The notes beneath the pieces are model-generated. The model did not search any database. It worked only from the letters and a program-made list of their open reading frames with translations, and was not told where the DNA came from. This document shows positions 27,201 through 40,660 of a stretch of 64,000 nt of DNA, one piece after another. A program made the position numbers and the translations under genes. Source of the DNA: Megachile rotundata (Eukaryota > Arthropoda > Insecta > Hymenoptera > Megachilidae). Every line of letters starts with the position of its first letter. Position 1 is the first letter of the stretch. The stretch is from the NCBI RefSeq assembly GCF_050947335.1, contig NW_027473316.1, positions 1,240,001 through 1,304,000 on the forward strand. The letters are read 5' to 3'.

Positions 27201-28989
27201 GTATGATTGTGATTGTATGATTGCGATTGTATGATTATGATTGTATGATTGGGATTGTATGATTGTGATTGTGTGATTGTGATTGCGAGATTGTGATTGT
27301 ATGACCGTGATTGTATGATCGTGATTGTGAGATTGTGGTTGTATGATTGTGATTGTATGATTGTGATTGTATGATAGTAATTGTATGATTGTGATAGTAT
27401 GATTGCGATTGTATGATTGTGATTGTATGATTGTGATTGTATGATTGTGATTGTATGATTGTGATCGTATGATTGTGATTCTTTCATTGCGATTGTATGA
27501 TTGTGATTGTATGATTGTGATCGTATGATTGTGATTCTTTCATTGCGATTGAATGATTGTGATTGTATGATTGTGATTGTATGATTGTGATTGTATGATT
27601 GTGATTGTATGATTGTGATTGTATGATTGTGATTGTATGATTGTGATTGTATGATTGTGATTGTATGATTATGATTGTATGATTGTGATTGCATGATAGT
27701 GATTGTATGATTGTGATTGTATGATTGTGATTGTATGATTGTGATTGTATGATTGCGATTGTGTGATTGTGATTGTATGATTGTGATTGTATGATAGTGA
27801 TTGTATGATAGTGATTGTATGATTGTGATTGTATGATTGCGATTGTATGATTATGATTGAATGATTGTGATTGTATGACTGTGATTGTGTGATCGTGATT
27901 GTGAGATTGTGATTGTATGATTTTGATTGTATGATGGTGATTGTATGATCGTGATTGTGAGATTGTGATTGTATGATTGTGATTGTATGATTGTGATTGT
28001 ATGATTGTGATTGTATGATTGTGATTGTATGATTGTGATTGTATGATTGTGATTGTATGATTGCGATTGTATGATTGTGATTGTATGATTGTGATTGTAT
28101 GATAGTGATTGTATGATAGTGATTGTATGATTGTGATTGTATGATTGTGATTGTATGATTGCGATTGTATGATTATGATTGAATGATTGTGATTGTATGA
28201 CTGTGATTGTGTGATTGTGATTGTGAGATTGTGATTGTATGATTGTGATTCTTTCATTGCGATTGTATGATTGTGATTGTATGATTGCGATTGTATGATT
28301 ATGATTGTATGATTGGGATTGTATGATTGTGATTGTGTGATTGTGATTGCGAGATTGTGATTGTATGACCGTGATTGTATGATCGTGATTGTGAGATTGT
28401 GGTTGTATGATTGTGATTGTATGATTGTGATTGTATGATTGTGATTGTATGATTGTGATTGTATGATTGTGATTGTATGATTGTGATTGTATGATTGTGA
28501 TTGTATGATTGTGATTGTATGATTGTGATTGTATGATAGTGATTGTATGATTGTGATTGTATGATTGCGATTGTATGATTATGATTGAATGATTGTGATT
28601 GTATGACTGTGATTGTGTGATCGTGATTGTGAGATTGTGATTGTATGATTTTGATTGTATGATGGTGATTGTATGATCGTGATTGTGAGATTGTGATTGT
28701 ATGATTGTGATTGTATGATTGTGATTGTATGATTGTGATTGTATGATTGTGATTGTATGATTGTGATTGTATGATTGTGATTGTATGATTGTGATTGTAT
28801 GATTGCGATTGTATGATTGTGATTGTATGATTGTGATTGTATGATAGTGATTGTATGATAGTGATTGTATGATTGTGATTGTATGATTGTGATTGTATGA
28901 TTGCGATTGTATGATTATGATTGAATGATTGTGATTGTATGACTGTGATTGTGTGATTGTGATTGTGAGATTGTGATTGTATGATTGTG
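24235..28989 (+). repeat. HOR-B copy B1
   Basis: Marker order matches B2. The TGTAGGATCG unit at 24541 pairs with 30042 (offset 5,501 = 393 x 14 minus one 13-bp unit). The GCATTATTG unit at 26880 pairs with 32228 (offset 5,348 = 382 x 14). B1 holds the only 13-bp unit between about 22.4 and 55.7 kb, near 26604. It also carries about 0.7 kb near 28.26-28.98 kb that looks like an extra copy of 27.25-28.25 kb type material. Confidence 0.75.
26277..26493 (+). repeat. Pure consensus run, about 15.5 units
   Basis: This is an unbroken consensus stretch after a GAATCTTTG/GCGAT pair and before GATAGTG. It is the counterpart of 8614-8830 and has the same length, 217 bp. Confidence 0.85.
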
Positions 28990-31900
28990 ATTCTTTCATT
29001 GCGATTGTATGATTGTGATTGTATGATTGTGATTGTATGATTGTGATTGTATGATTGTGATTGTATGATTGTGATCGTATGATTGTGGTTGTATAATTAA
29101 GGTTGAATGATTGTTTCTGTATGATTGTAATTGTATGATTGCGATTGTATGATTGTGATTGTATGATTGTGATTGTATGATTGTGATTGTATGATTGTGG
29201 TTGTATGATCGTGATTGCCTGATTGTGATTGTATGATTGTGATTGTATGATTGTGATTGTATGATTGTGATTGTATGATTGTGATTGTATGACTGTGATT
29301 GTATGATTGTGATTGTATGATTGTGATTGTATGATTGTGATTGTATGACTGTGATTGTATGATTGTGATTGTATGATTGTGATTGTATGATTGTGTTTGT
29401 ATGATAGTGATTGTATGATTGTTTCTGTATGATTGTGATTGTATGATTGGGATTGTATGATTATGATTGTATGATTGTGATTGTATGATTGTGATTGTGT
29501 GATTGTGATTGTGAGATTGTGATTGTATGATCGTGATTGTATGATCGTGATTGTGAGATTGTGGTTGTATGATTGTGATTGTATGATTGTGATTGTATGA
29601 TTTTGATTGTATGATTGTGATCGTATGATTGTGATTCTTTCATTGCGATTGTATGATTGTGATTGTATGATTGTGATTGTATGATTGTGATTGTATGATT
29701 GTGATTGTATGATTGTGATTGTATGATTGCGATTGTATGATTGTGATCGTATGATTGTGATTCTTTGATTGCGATTGTATGATTGTGATTGTATGATTGT
29801 GATTGTATGATTGTGATTGTATGATTGTGATTGCATGATTGTAATTGTATGATTGTGATTGTATGACTGTGATTGTATGATTGTGATTGTATTATTGTGA
29901 TTGTATGATTGTGATTTTATGATAGTGATTGTATGATTGTTTCTGTATGATTGTGATTGTATGATTGCGATTGTATGATTATGATTGTATGATTGTGATT
30001 GTATGATTGTGATTGTGTGATTGTGATTGTGAGATTGTGAATGTAGGATCGTGATTGTATGATCGTGATTGTGAGATTGTGGTTGTATGATTGTGATTGT
30101 ATGATTGTGATTGTATGATAGTAATTGTATGATTGTGATAGTATGATTGCGATTGTATGATTGTGATTGTATGATTGCGATTGTATGATTGTGATCGTAT
30201 GATTGTGATTCTTTCATTGCGATTGTATGATTGTGATTGTATGATTGTGATTGTATGATTGTGATCGTATGATTGTGATTGTATGATTGTGATTGTATGA
30301 TTGTGATTGTATGATTGTGATTGTATGATTATGATTGTATGATTGTGATTGCATGATAGTGATTGTATGATTGTGATTGTATGATTGTGATTGTATGATT
30401 GTGATTGTATGATTGTGATTGTATGATTGTGATTGTATGATAGTGATTGTATGATAGTGATTGTATGATTGTGATTGTATGATTGTGATTGTATGATTGC
30501 GATTGTATGATTATGATTGAATGATTGTGATTGTATGACTGTGATTGTGTGATTGTGATTGTGAGATTGTGATTGTATGATTTTGATTGTATGATGGTGA
30601 TTGTATGATCGTGATTGTGAGATTGTGATTGTGGGATTGTGATTGTATGATTGTGATTCAATGATTGTGATTGTATGATAGTAATTGTATGATTGTGATT
30701 GTATGATTGCGATTGTATGATCGTGATTGCCTGATTGTGATTGTATGATTGTGATTGTATGATTGCGATTGTATGATTGTGATCGTATGATTGTGATTCT
30801 TTGATTGCGATTGTATGATTGTGATTGTATGATTGTGATTGTATGATTGTGATTGTATGATTGTGATTGTATGATTGTGATTGTATGATTATGGTTGTAT
30901 GATTGTGATTGTATGATTGTGATTCTTTCATTGCGATTGTATGATTGTGATTGTATGATTGTGATTGTATGATTGTGATTGTATGATTGTGATTGTATGA
31001 CTGTGATTGTATGATTGTGATTGTATGATTGTGATTGTATGATTGTGATTGTATGATTGTGATTGTATGATTGTGATCGTATGATTGTGGTTGTATAATT
31101 AAGGTTGTCTGATTGTTTCTGTATGATTGTGATTGTATGATTGCGATTGTATGATTGTGATTGTATGATTGTGATTGTATGATTGTGATTGTATGATTGT
31201 GATTGTATGATTGTGATTGTATGATTGTGATTGTATGATTGTGATTGTATGATTGTGGTTGTATGATTGTGATTGTATGATTGTGATTGTATGATTGTGA
31301 TCGTATGATTGTGATCGTATAATTGTGATCGTATGATTGTGATCGTATGATTGTGATTGTATGATTGTGATTGTATGATTGTAATTGTATGATTGTGATT
31401 GTATGATTGTGATTGTATGATTGTGACTGTTTGATTGTGATTGTATGATTGTGATTCTATGATTGTGATTGTTTGATTCTGATTGTATGATTGTTATTGT
31501 ATGATCCTGATTGTATGATTGTGATTGTATGATTGTGATTGTATGATTGTGATTCTTTCATTGCGATTGTATGATTGTGATTGTATGATTGTGATTGTAT
31601 GATTGTGATTGTATGATTGTGATTGTATGATTGTGATCGTATGATTGTGGTTGTATAATTAAGGTTGTATGATTATTTCTGTATGGTTGTGATTGTATGA
31701 TTGCGGTTGTATGATTGTGATTGTATGATTGAGATTGTATGATTGTGATCGTATGATTGTGAATCTTTGATTGCGATTGTATGATTGTGATTGTATGATT
31801 GTGATTGTATGATTGTGATTGTATGATTGTGATTGTATGATTGTGATTGTATGATTGTGATTGTATGATTGTGATTGTATGATTGTGATTGTATGATTGT

Positions 31901-34290
31901 GATTGTATGATAGTGATTGTATGATTGTTTCTGTATGATTGTGATTGTATGATTGCGATTGTATGATTATGATTGTATAATTGTGATTGTATGATTGTGA
32001 TTGAATGATTGTGATTGTATGATAGTAATTGTATGATTGTGAATGTATGATTGCGATTGTATGATTGTGATTGTATGATTGTGATTGTATGACTGTGATC
32101 GTATGATTGTGATTCTTTGATTGCGATTGTATGATTGTGATTGTATGATTGTGATTGTATGATTGTGATTGTATGATTGTGATTGTATGATTGTGATTGT
32201 ATGATTGTGATTGTATGATTGTGATTGCATTATTGTAATTGTATGATAGTGATTGTATGATTGTTTCTGTATGATTGTGATTGTATGATAGTAATTGTAT
32301 GATTGTGATTGTATGATTGCGATTGTATGATTGTGATTGTATGATTGTGATTGTATGACTGTGATCGTATGATTGTGATTCTTTGATTGCGATTGTATGA
32401 TTGTGATTGTATGATTGTGATTGTATGATTGTGACTGCATGATTGTAATTGTATGATTGTGATTGTATGACTGTGATTGTATGATTGTGATTGTATGATT
32501 GTGATTGTATGATTGTGATTGTATGATAGTGATTGTATGATTGTTTCTGTATGATTGTGATTGTATGATTGCGATTGTATGATTATGAATGTATGATTGG
32601 GATTGTATGATTGTGATTGTGTGATTGTGATTGTGAGATTGTGATTGTATGACCGTGATTGTATGATCGTGATTGTGAGATTGTGGTTGTATGATTGTGA
32701 TTGTATGATTGTGATTGTATGATAGTAATTGTATGATTGTGATAGTATGATTGCGATTGTATGATTGTGATTGTATGATTGTGATTGTATGATTGTGATT
32801 GTATGATTGTGATCGTATGATTGTGATTCTTTCATTGCGATTGTATGATTGTGATTGTATGATTGTGATCGTATGATAGTGATTCTTTCATTGCGATTGA
32901 ATGATTGTGATTGTATGATTGTGATTGTATGATTGTGATTGTATGATTGTGATTGTATGATTGTGATTGTATGATTGTGATTGTATGATTGTGATTGTAT
33001 GATTATGATTGTATGATTGTGATTGCATGATAGTGATTGTATGATTGTGATTGTATGATTGTGATTGTATGATTGTGATTGTATGATTGCGATTGTGTGA
33101 TTGTGATTGTATGATTGTGATTGTATGATAGTGATTGTATGATAGTGATTGTATGATTGTGATTGTATGATTGCGATTGTATGATTATGATTGAATGATT
33201 GTGATTGTATGACTGTGATTGTGTGATCGTGATTGTGAGATTGTGATTGTATGATTTTGATTGTATGATGGTGATTGTATGATCGTGATTGTGAGATTGT
33301 GATTGTATGATTGTGATTGTATGATTGTGATTGTATGATTGTGATTGTATGATTGTGATTGTATGATTGTGATTGTATGATTGTGATTGTATGATTGCGA
33401 TTGTATGATTGTGATTGTATGATTGTGATTGTATGATAGTGATTGTATGATAGTGATTGTATGATTGTGATTGTATGATTGTGATTGTATGATTGCGATT
33501 GTATGATTATGATTGAATGATTGTGATTGTATGACTGTGATTGTGTGATTGTGATTGTGAGATTGTGATTGTATGATTGTGATTCTTTCATTGCGATTGT
33601 ATGATTGCGATTGTATGATTGTGATTGTATGATTGTGATTGTATGATTGTGATTGTATGATTGTGGTTGTATGATCGTGATTGCCTGATTGTGATTGTAT
33701 GATTGTGATTGTATGATTGTGATTGTATGATTGTGATTGTATGACTGTGATTGTATGATTGTGATTGTATGATTGTGATTGTATGATTGTGATTGTATGA
33801 CTGTGATTGTATGATTGTGATTGTATGATTGTGATTGTATGATTGTGTTTGTATGATAGTGATTGTATGATTGTTTCTGTATGATTGTGATTGTATGATT
33901 GGGATTGTATGATTATGATTGTATGATTGTGATTGTATGATTGTGATTGTGTGATTGTGATTGTGAGATTGTGATTGTATGATCGTGATTGTATGATCGT
34001 GATTGTGAGATTGTGGTTGTATGATTGTGATTGTATGATTGTGATTGTATGATTTTGATTGTATGATTGTGATCGTATGATTGTGATTCTTTCATTGCGA
34101 TTGTATGATTGTGATTGTATGATTGTGATTGTATGATTGTGATTGTATGATTGTGATTGTATGATTGTGATTGTATGATTGTGATTGTATGATTGTGATT
34201 GTATGATTGTGATTGTATGATTGTGATTGTATGATTGCGATTGTATGATTGTGATTGTATGATTGTGATTGTATGATTGTGATCGTATGA
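28990..34290 (+). repeat. HOR-B copy B2 (about 5.3 kb)
   Basis: The block begins just after a TTCTTTCATTGCG unit and contains TTAAGGTTGAATG near 29097, TGTAGGATCG near 30042, the CTATG/TTATTG cassette near 31455 with the GATCCTG form, TTAAGG near 31094 and 31656, and GCATTATTG near 32228. Compared with B3, the offset starts at 5,292, drops to 5,278 after one unit is lost near 34560, and returns to 5,292 by about 33591/38883. All offsets are whole multiples of 14, as expected with no 13-bp unit in this block. Confidence 0.84.
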
Positions 34291-37200
34291 TTGTGATTCT
34301 TTCATTGCGATTGTATGATTGTGATTGTATGATTGTGATTGTATGATTGTGATTGTATGATTGTGATCGTATGATTGTGGTTGTATAATTAAGGTTGAAT
34401 GATTGTTTCTGTATGATTGTAATTGTATGATTGCGATTGTATGATTGTGATTGTATGATTGTGATTGTATGATTGTGATTGTATGATTGTGGTTGTATGA
34501 TCGTGATTGCCTGATTGTGATTGTATGATTGTGATTGTATGATTGTGATTGTATGATTGTGATTGTATGACTGTGATTGTATGATTGTGATTGTATGATT
34601 GTGATTGTATGATTGTGATTGTATGACTGTGATTGTATGATTGTGATTGTATGATTGTGATTGTATGATTGTGTTTGTATGATAGTGATTGTATGATTGT
34701 TTCTGTATGATTGTGATTGTATGATTGGGATTGTATGATTATGATTGTATGATTGTGATTGTATGATTGTGATTGTGTGATTGTGATTGTGAGATTGTGA
34801 TTGTATGATCGTGATTGTATGATCGTGATTGTGAGATTGTGGTTGTATGATTGTGATTGTATGATTGTGATTGTATGATTTTGATTGTATGATTGTGATC
34901 GTATGATTGTGATTCTTTCATTGCGATTGTATGATTGTGATTGTATGATTGTGATTGTATGATTGTGATTGTATGATTGTGATTGTATGATTGTGATTGT
35001 ATGATTGCGATTGTATGATTGTGATCGTATGATTGTGATTCTTTGATTGCGATTGTATGATTGTGATTGTATGATTGTGATTGTATGATTGTGATTGTAT
35101 GATTGTGATTGCATGATTGTAATTGTATGATTGTGATTGTATGACTGTGATTGTATGATTGTGATTGTATTATTGTGATTGTATGATTGTGATTTTATGA
35201 TAGTGATTGTATGATTGTTTCTGTATGATTGTGATTGTATGATTGCGATTGTATGATTATGATTGTATGATTGTGATTGTATGATTGTGATTGTGTGATT
35301 GTGATTGTGAGATTGTGAATGTAGGATCGTGATTGTATGATCGTGATTGTGAGATTGTGGTTGTATGATTGTGATTGTATGATTGTGATTGTATGATAGT
35401 AATTGTATGATTGTGATAGTATGATTGCGATTGTATGATTGTGATTGTATGATTGCGATTGTATGATTGTGATCGTATGATTGTGATTCTTTCATTGCGA
35501 TTGTATGATTGTGATTGTATGATTGTGATTGTATGATTGTGATCGTATGATTGTGATTGTATGATTGTGATTGTATGATTGTGATTGTATGATTGTGATT
35601 GTATGATTATGATTGTATGATTGTGATTGCATGATAGTGATTGTATGATTGTGATTGTATGATTGTGATTGTATGATTGTGATTGTATGATTGTGATTGT
35701 ATGATTGTGATTGTATGATAGTGATTGTATGATAGTGATTGTATGATTGTGATTGTATGATTGTGATTGTATGATTGCGATTGTATGATTATGATTGAAT
35801 GATTGTGATTGTATGACTGTGATTGTGTGATTGTGATTGTGAGATTGTGATTGTATGATTTTGATTGTATGATGGTGATTGTATGATCGTGATTGTGAGA
35901 TTGTGATTGTGGGATTGTGATTGTATGATTGTGATTCAATGATTGTGATTGTATGATAGTAATTGTATGATTGTGATTGTATGATTGCGATTGTATGATC
36001 GTGATTGCCTGATTGTGATTGTATGATTGTGATTGTATGATTGCGATTGTATGATTGTGATCGTATGATTGTGATTCTTTGATTGCGATTGTATGATTGT
36101 GATTGTATGATTGTGATTGTATGATTGTGATTGTATGATTGTGATCGTATGATTGTGATTGTATGATTATGGTTGTATGATTGTGATTGTATGATTGTGA
36201 TTCTTTCATTGCGATTGTATGATTGTGATTGTATGATTGTGATTGTATGATTGTGATTGTATGATTGTGATTGTATGACTGTGATTGTATGATTGTGATT
36301 GTATGATTGTGATTGTATGATTGTGATTGTATGATTGTGATTGTATGATTGTGATCGTATGATTGTGGTTGTATAATTAAGGTTGTCTGATTGTTTCTGT
36401 ATGATTGTGATTGTATGATTGCGATTGTATGATTGTGATTGTATGATTGTGATTGTATGATTGTGATTGTATGATTGTGATTGTATGATTGTGATTGTAT
36501 GATTGTGATTGTATGATTGTGATTGTATGATTGTGGTTGTATGATTGTGATTGTATGATTGTGATTGTATGATTGTGATCGTATGATTGTGATCGTATAA
36601 TTGTGATCGTATGATTGTGATCGTATGATTGTGATTGTATGATTGTGATTGTATGATTGTAATTGTATGATTGTGATTGTATGATTGTGATTGTATGATT
36701 GTGACTGTTTGATTGTGATTGTATGATTGTGATTCTATGATTGTGATTGTTTGATTCTGATTGTATGATTGTTATTGTATGATCCTGATTGTATGATTGT
36801 GATTGTATGATTGTGATTGTATGATTGTGATTCTTTCATTGCGATTGTATGATTGTGATTGTATGATTGTGATTGTATGATTGTGATTGTATGATTGTGA
36901 TTGTATGATTGTGATCGTATGATTGTGGTTGTATAATTAAGGTTGTATGATTATTTCTGTATGGTTGTGATTGTATGATTGCGGTTGTATGATTGTGATT
37001 GTATGATTGAGATTGTATGATTGTGATCGTATGATTGTGAATCTTTGATTGCGATTGTATGATTGTGATTGTATGATTGTGATTGTATGATTGTGATTGT
37101 ATGATTGTGATTGTATGATTGTGATTGTATGATTGTGATTGTATGATTGTGATTGTATGATTGTGATTGTATGATTGTGATTGTATGATAGTGATTGTAT

Positions 37201-39582
37201 GATTGTTTCTGTATGATTGTGATTGTATGATTGCGATTGTATGATTATGATTGTATAATTGTGATTGTATGATTGTGATTGAATGATTGTGATTGTATGA
37301 TAGTAATTGTATGATTGTGAATGTATGATTGCGATTGTATGATTGTGATTGTATGATTGTGATTGTATGACTGTGATCGTATGATTGTGATTCTTTGATT
37401 GCGATTGTATGATTGTGATTGTATGATTGTGATTGTATGATTGTGATTGTATGATTGTGATTGTATGATTGTGATTGTATGATTGTGATTGTATGATTGT
37501 GATTGCATTATTGTAATTGTATGATAGTGATTGTATGATTGTTTCTGTATGATTGTGATTGTATGATAGTAATTGTATGATTGTGATTGTATGATTGCGA
37601 TTGTATGATTGTGATTGTATGATTGTGATTGTATGACTGTGATCGTATGATTGTGATTCTTTGATTGCGATTGTATGATTGTGATTGTATGATTGTGATT
37701 GTATGATTGTGACTGCATGATTGTAATTGTATGATTGTGATTGTATGACTGTGATTGTATGATTGTGATTGTATGATTGTGATTGTATGATTGTGATTGT
37801 ATGATAGTGATTGTATGATTGTTTCTGTATGATTGTGATTGTATGATTGCGATTGTATGATTATGAATGTATGATTGGGATTGTATGATTGTGATTGTGT
37901 GATTGTGATTGTGAGATTGTGATTGTATGACCGTGATTGTATGATCGTGATTGTGAGATTGTGGTTGTATGATTGTGATTGTATGATTGTGATTGTATGA
38001 TAGTAATTGTATGATTGTGATAGTATGATTGCGATTGTATGATTGTGATTGTATGATTGTGATTGTATGATTGTGATTGTATGATTGTGATCGTATGATT
38101 GTGATTCTTTCATTGCGATTGTATGATTGTGATTGTATGATTGTGATCGTATGATAGTGATTCTTTCATTGCGATTGAATGATTGTGATTGTATGATTGT
38201 GATTGTATGATTGTGATTGTATGATTGTGATTGTATGATTGTGATTGTATGATTGTGATTGTATGATTGTGATTGTATGATTATGATTGTATGATTGTGA
38301 TTGCATGATAGTGATTGTATGATTGTGATTGTATGATTGTGATTGTATGATTGTGATTGTATGATTGTGATTGTATGATTGCGATTGTGTGATTGTGATT
38401 GTATGATTGTGATTGTATGATAGTGATTGTATGATAGTGATTGTATGATTGTGATTGTATGATTGCGATTGTATGATTATGATTGAATGATTGTGATTGT
38501 ATGACTGTGATTGTGTGATCGTGATTGTGAGATTGTGATTGTATGATTTTGATTGTATGATGGTGATTGTATGATCGTGATTGTGAGATTGTGATTGTAT
38601 GATTGTGATTGTATGATTGTGATTGTATGATTGTGATTGTATGATTGTGATTGTATGATTGTGATTGTATGATTGTGATTGTATGATTGCGATTGTATGA
38701 TTGTGATTGTATGATTGTGATTGTATGATAGTGATTGTATGATAGTGATTGTATGATTGTGATTGTATGATTGTGATTGTATGATTGCGATTGTATGATT
38801 ATGATTGAATGATTGTGATTGTATGACTGTGATTGTGTGATTGTGATTGTGAGATTGTGATTGTATGATTGTGATTCTTTCATTGCGATTGTATGATTGC
38901 GATTGTATGATTGTGATTGTATGATTGTGATTGTATGATTGTGATTGTATGATTGTGGTTGTATGATCGTGATTGCCTGATTGTGATTGTATGATTGTGA
39001 TTGTATGATTGTGATTGTATGATTGTGATTGTATGACTGTGATTGTATGATTGTGATTGTATGATTGTGATTGTATGATTGTGATTGTATGACTGTGATT
39101 GTATGATTGTGATTGTATGATTGTGATTGTATGATTGTGTTTGTATGATAGTGATTGTATGATTGTTTCTGTATGATTGTGATTGTATGATTGGGATTGT
39201 ATGATTATGATTGTATGATTGTGATTGTATGATTGTGATTGTGTGATTGTGATTGTGAGATTGTGATTGTATGATCGTGATTGTATGATCGTGATTGTGA
39301 GATTGTGGTTGTATGATTGTGATTGTATGATTGTGATTGTATGATTTTGATTGTATGATTGTGATCGTATGATTGTGATTCTTTCATTGCGATTGTATGA
39401 TTGTGATTGTATGATTGTGATTGTATGATTGTGATTGTATGATTGTGATTGTATGATTGTGATTGTATGATTGTGATTGTATGATTGTGATTGTATGATT
39501 GTGATTGTATGATTGTGATTGTATGATTGCGATTGTATGATTGTGATTGTATGATTGTGATTGTATGATTGTGATCGTATGA
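34291..39582 (+). repeat. HOR-B copy B3 (about 5.3 kb)
   Basis: This is a direct tandem copy of B2 that keeps rare markers such as TGTAGGATCG near 35323, TATGGTTGTG near 36961, GCATTATTG near 37506 and ATTATGAATG near 37861. A noted difference is a GATCG unit near 36142, where B2 has GATTG. Similarity is high enough to suggest a recent duplication. Confidence 0.84.
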
Positions 39583-40660
39583 TTGTGATTCTTTCATTGC
39601 GATTGTATGATTGTGATTGTATGATTGTGATTGTATGATTGTGATTGTATGATTGTGATTGTATGATTGTGATTGTATGATTGTGATTGTATGATTGTGA
39701 TTGTATGATTGTGATTGTATGATTGTGATTGTATGATTATGATTGTATGATTGTGATTGCATGATAGTGATTGTATGATTGTGATTGTATGATTGTGATT
39801 GTATGATTGTGATTGTATGATTGTGATTGTATGATTGCGATTGTGTGATTGTGATTGTATGATTGTGATTGTATGATAGTGATTGTATGATAGTGATTGT
39901 ATGATTGTGATTGCATGATTGCGATTGTATGATTATGATTGAATGATTGTGATTGTATGACTGTGATTGTGTGATCGTGATTGTGAGATTGTGATTGTAT
40001 GATTTTGATTGTATGATGGTGATTGTATGATCGTGATTGTGAGATTGTGATTGTATGATTGTGATTGTAAGATTGTGATTGTATGATTGTGATTGTATGA
40101 TTGTGATTGTATGATTGTGATTGTATGATTGTGATTGTATGATTGTGATTGTATGATTGTGATTGTATGATTGTGATTGTATGATTGCGATTGTATGATT
40201 GTGATTGTATGATTGTGATTGTATGATAGTGATTGTATGATAGTGATTGTATGATTGTGATTGTATGATTGTGATTGTATGATTGCGATTGTATGATTAT
40301 GATTGAATGATTGTGATTGTATGACTGTGATTGTGTGATTGTGATTGTGAGATTGTGATTGTATGATTTTGATTGTATGATGGTGATTGTATGATCGTGA
40401 TTGTGAGATTGTGATTGTGAGATTGTGATTGTATGATTGTGATTCAATGATTGTGATTGTATGATAGTAATTGTATGATTGTGATTGTATGATTGCGATT
40501 GTATGATCGTGATTGCCTGATTGTGATTGTGTGATTGTGATTGTATGATTGCGATTGTATGATTGTGATCGTATGATTGTGATTCTTTGATTGCGATTGT
40601 ATGATTGTGATTGTATGATTGTGATTGTATGATTGTGATTGTATGATTGTGATTGTATGA
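39583..40660 (+). repeat. Copy of B0-type end segment (about 11.1-12.2 kb)
   Basis: The order TTATG-GCATGATAG, GTGTGATCG, GATTTTG, GATGGTG, GATTCAATG and GATTGCCTG follows 11.2-12.15 kb. It includes GATTGCATGATTGCG near 39912, which pairs with about 11570. Several unit-number differences are present. It ends the left domain. Confidence 0.75.
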
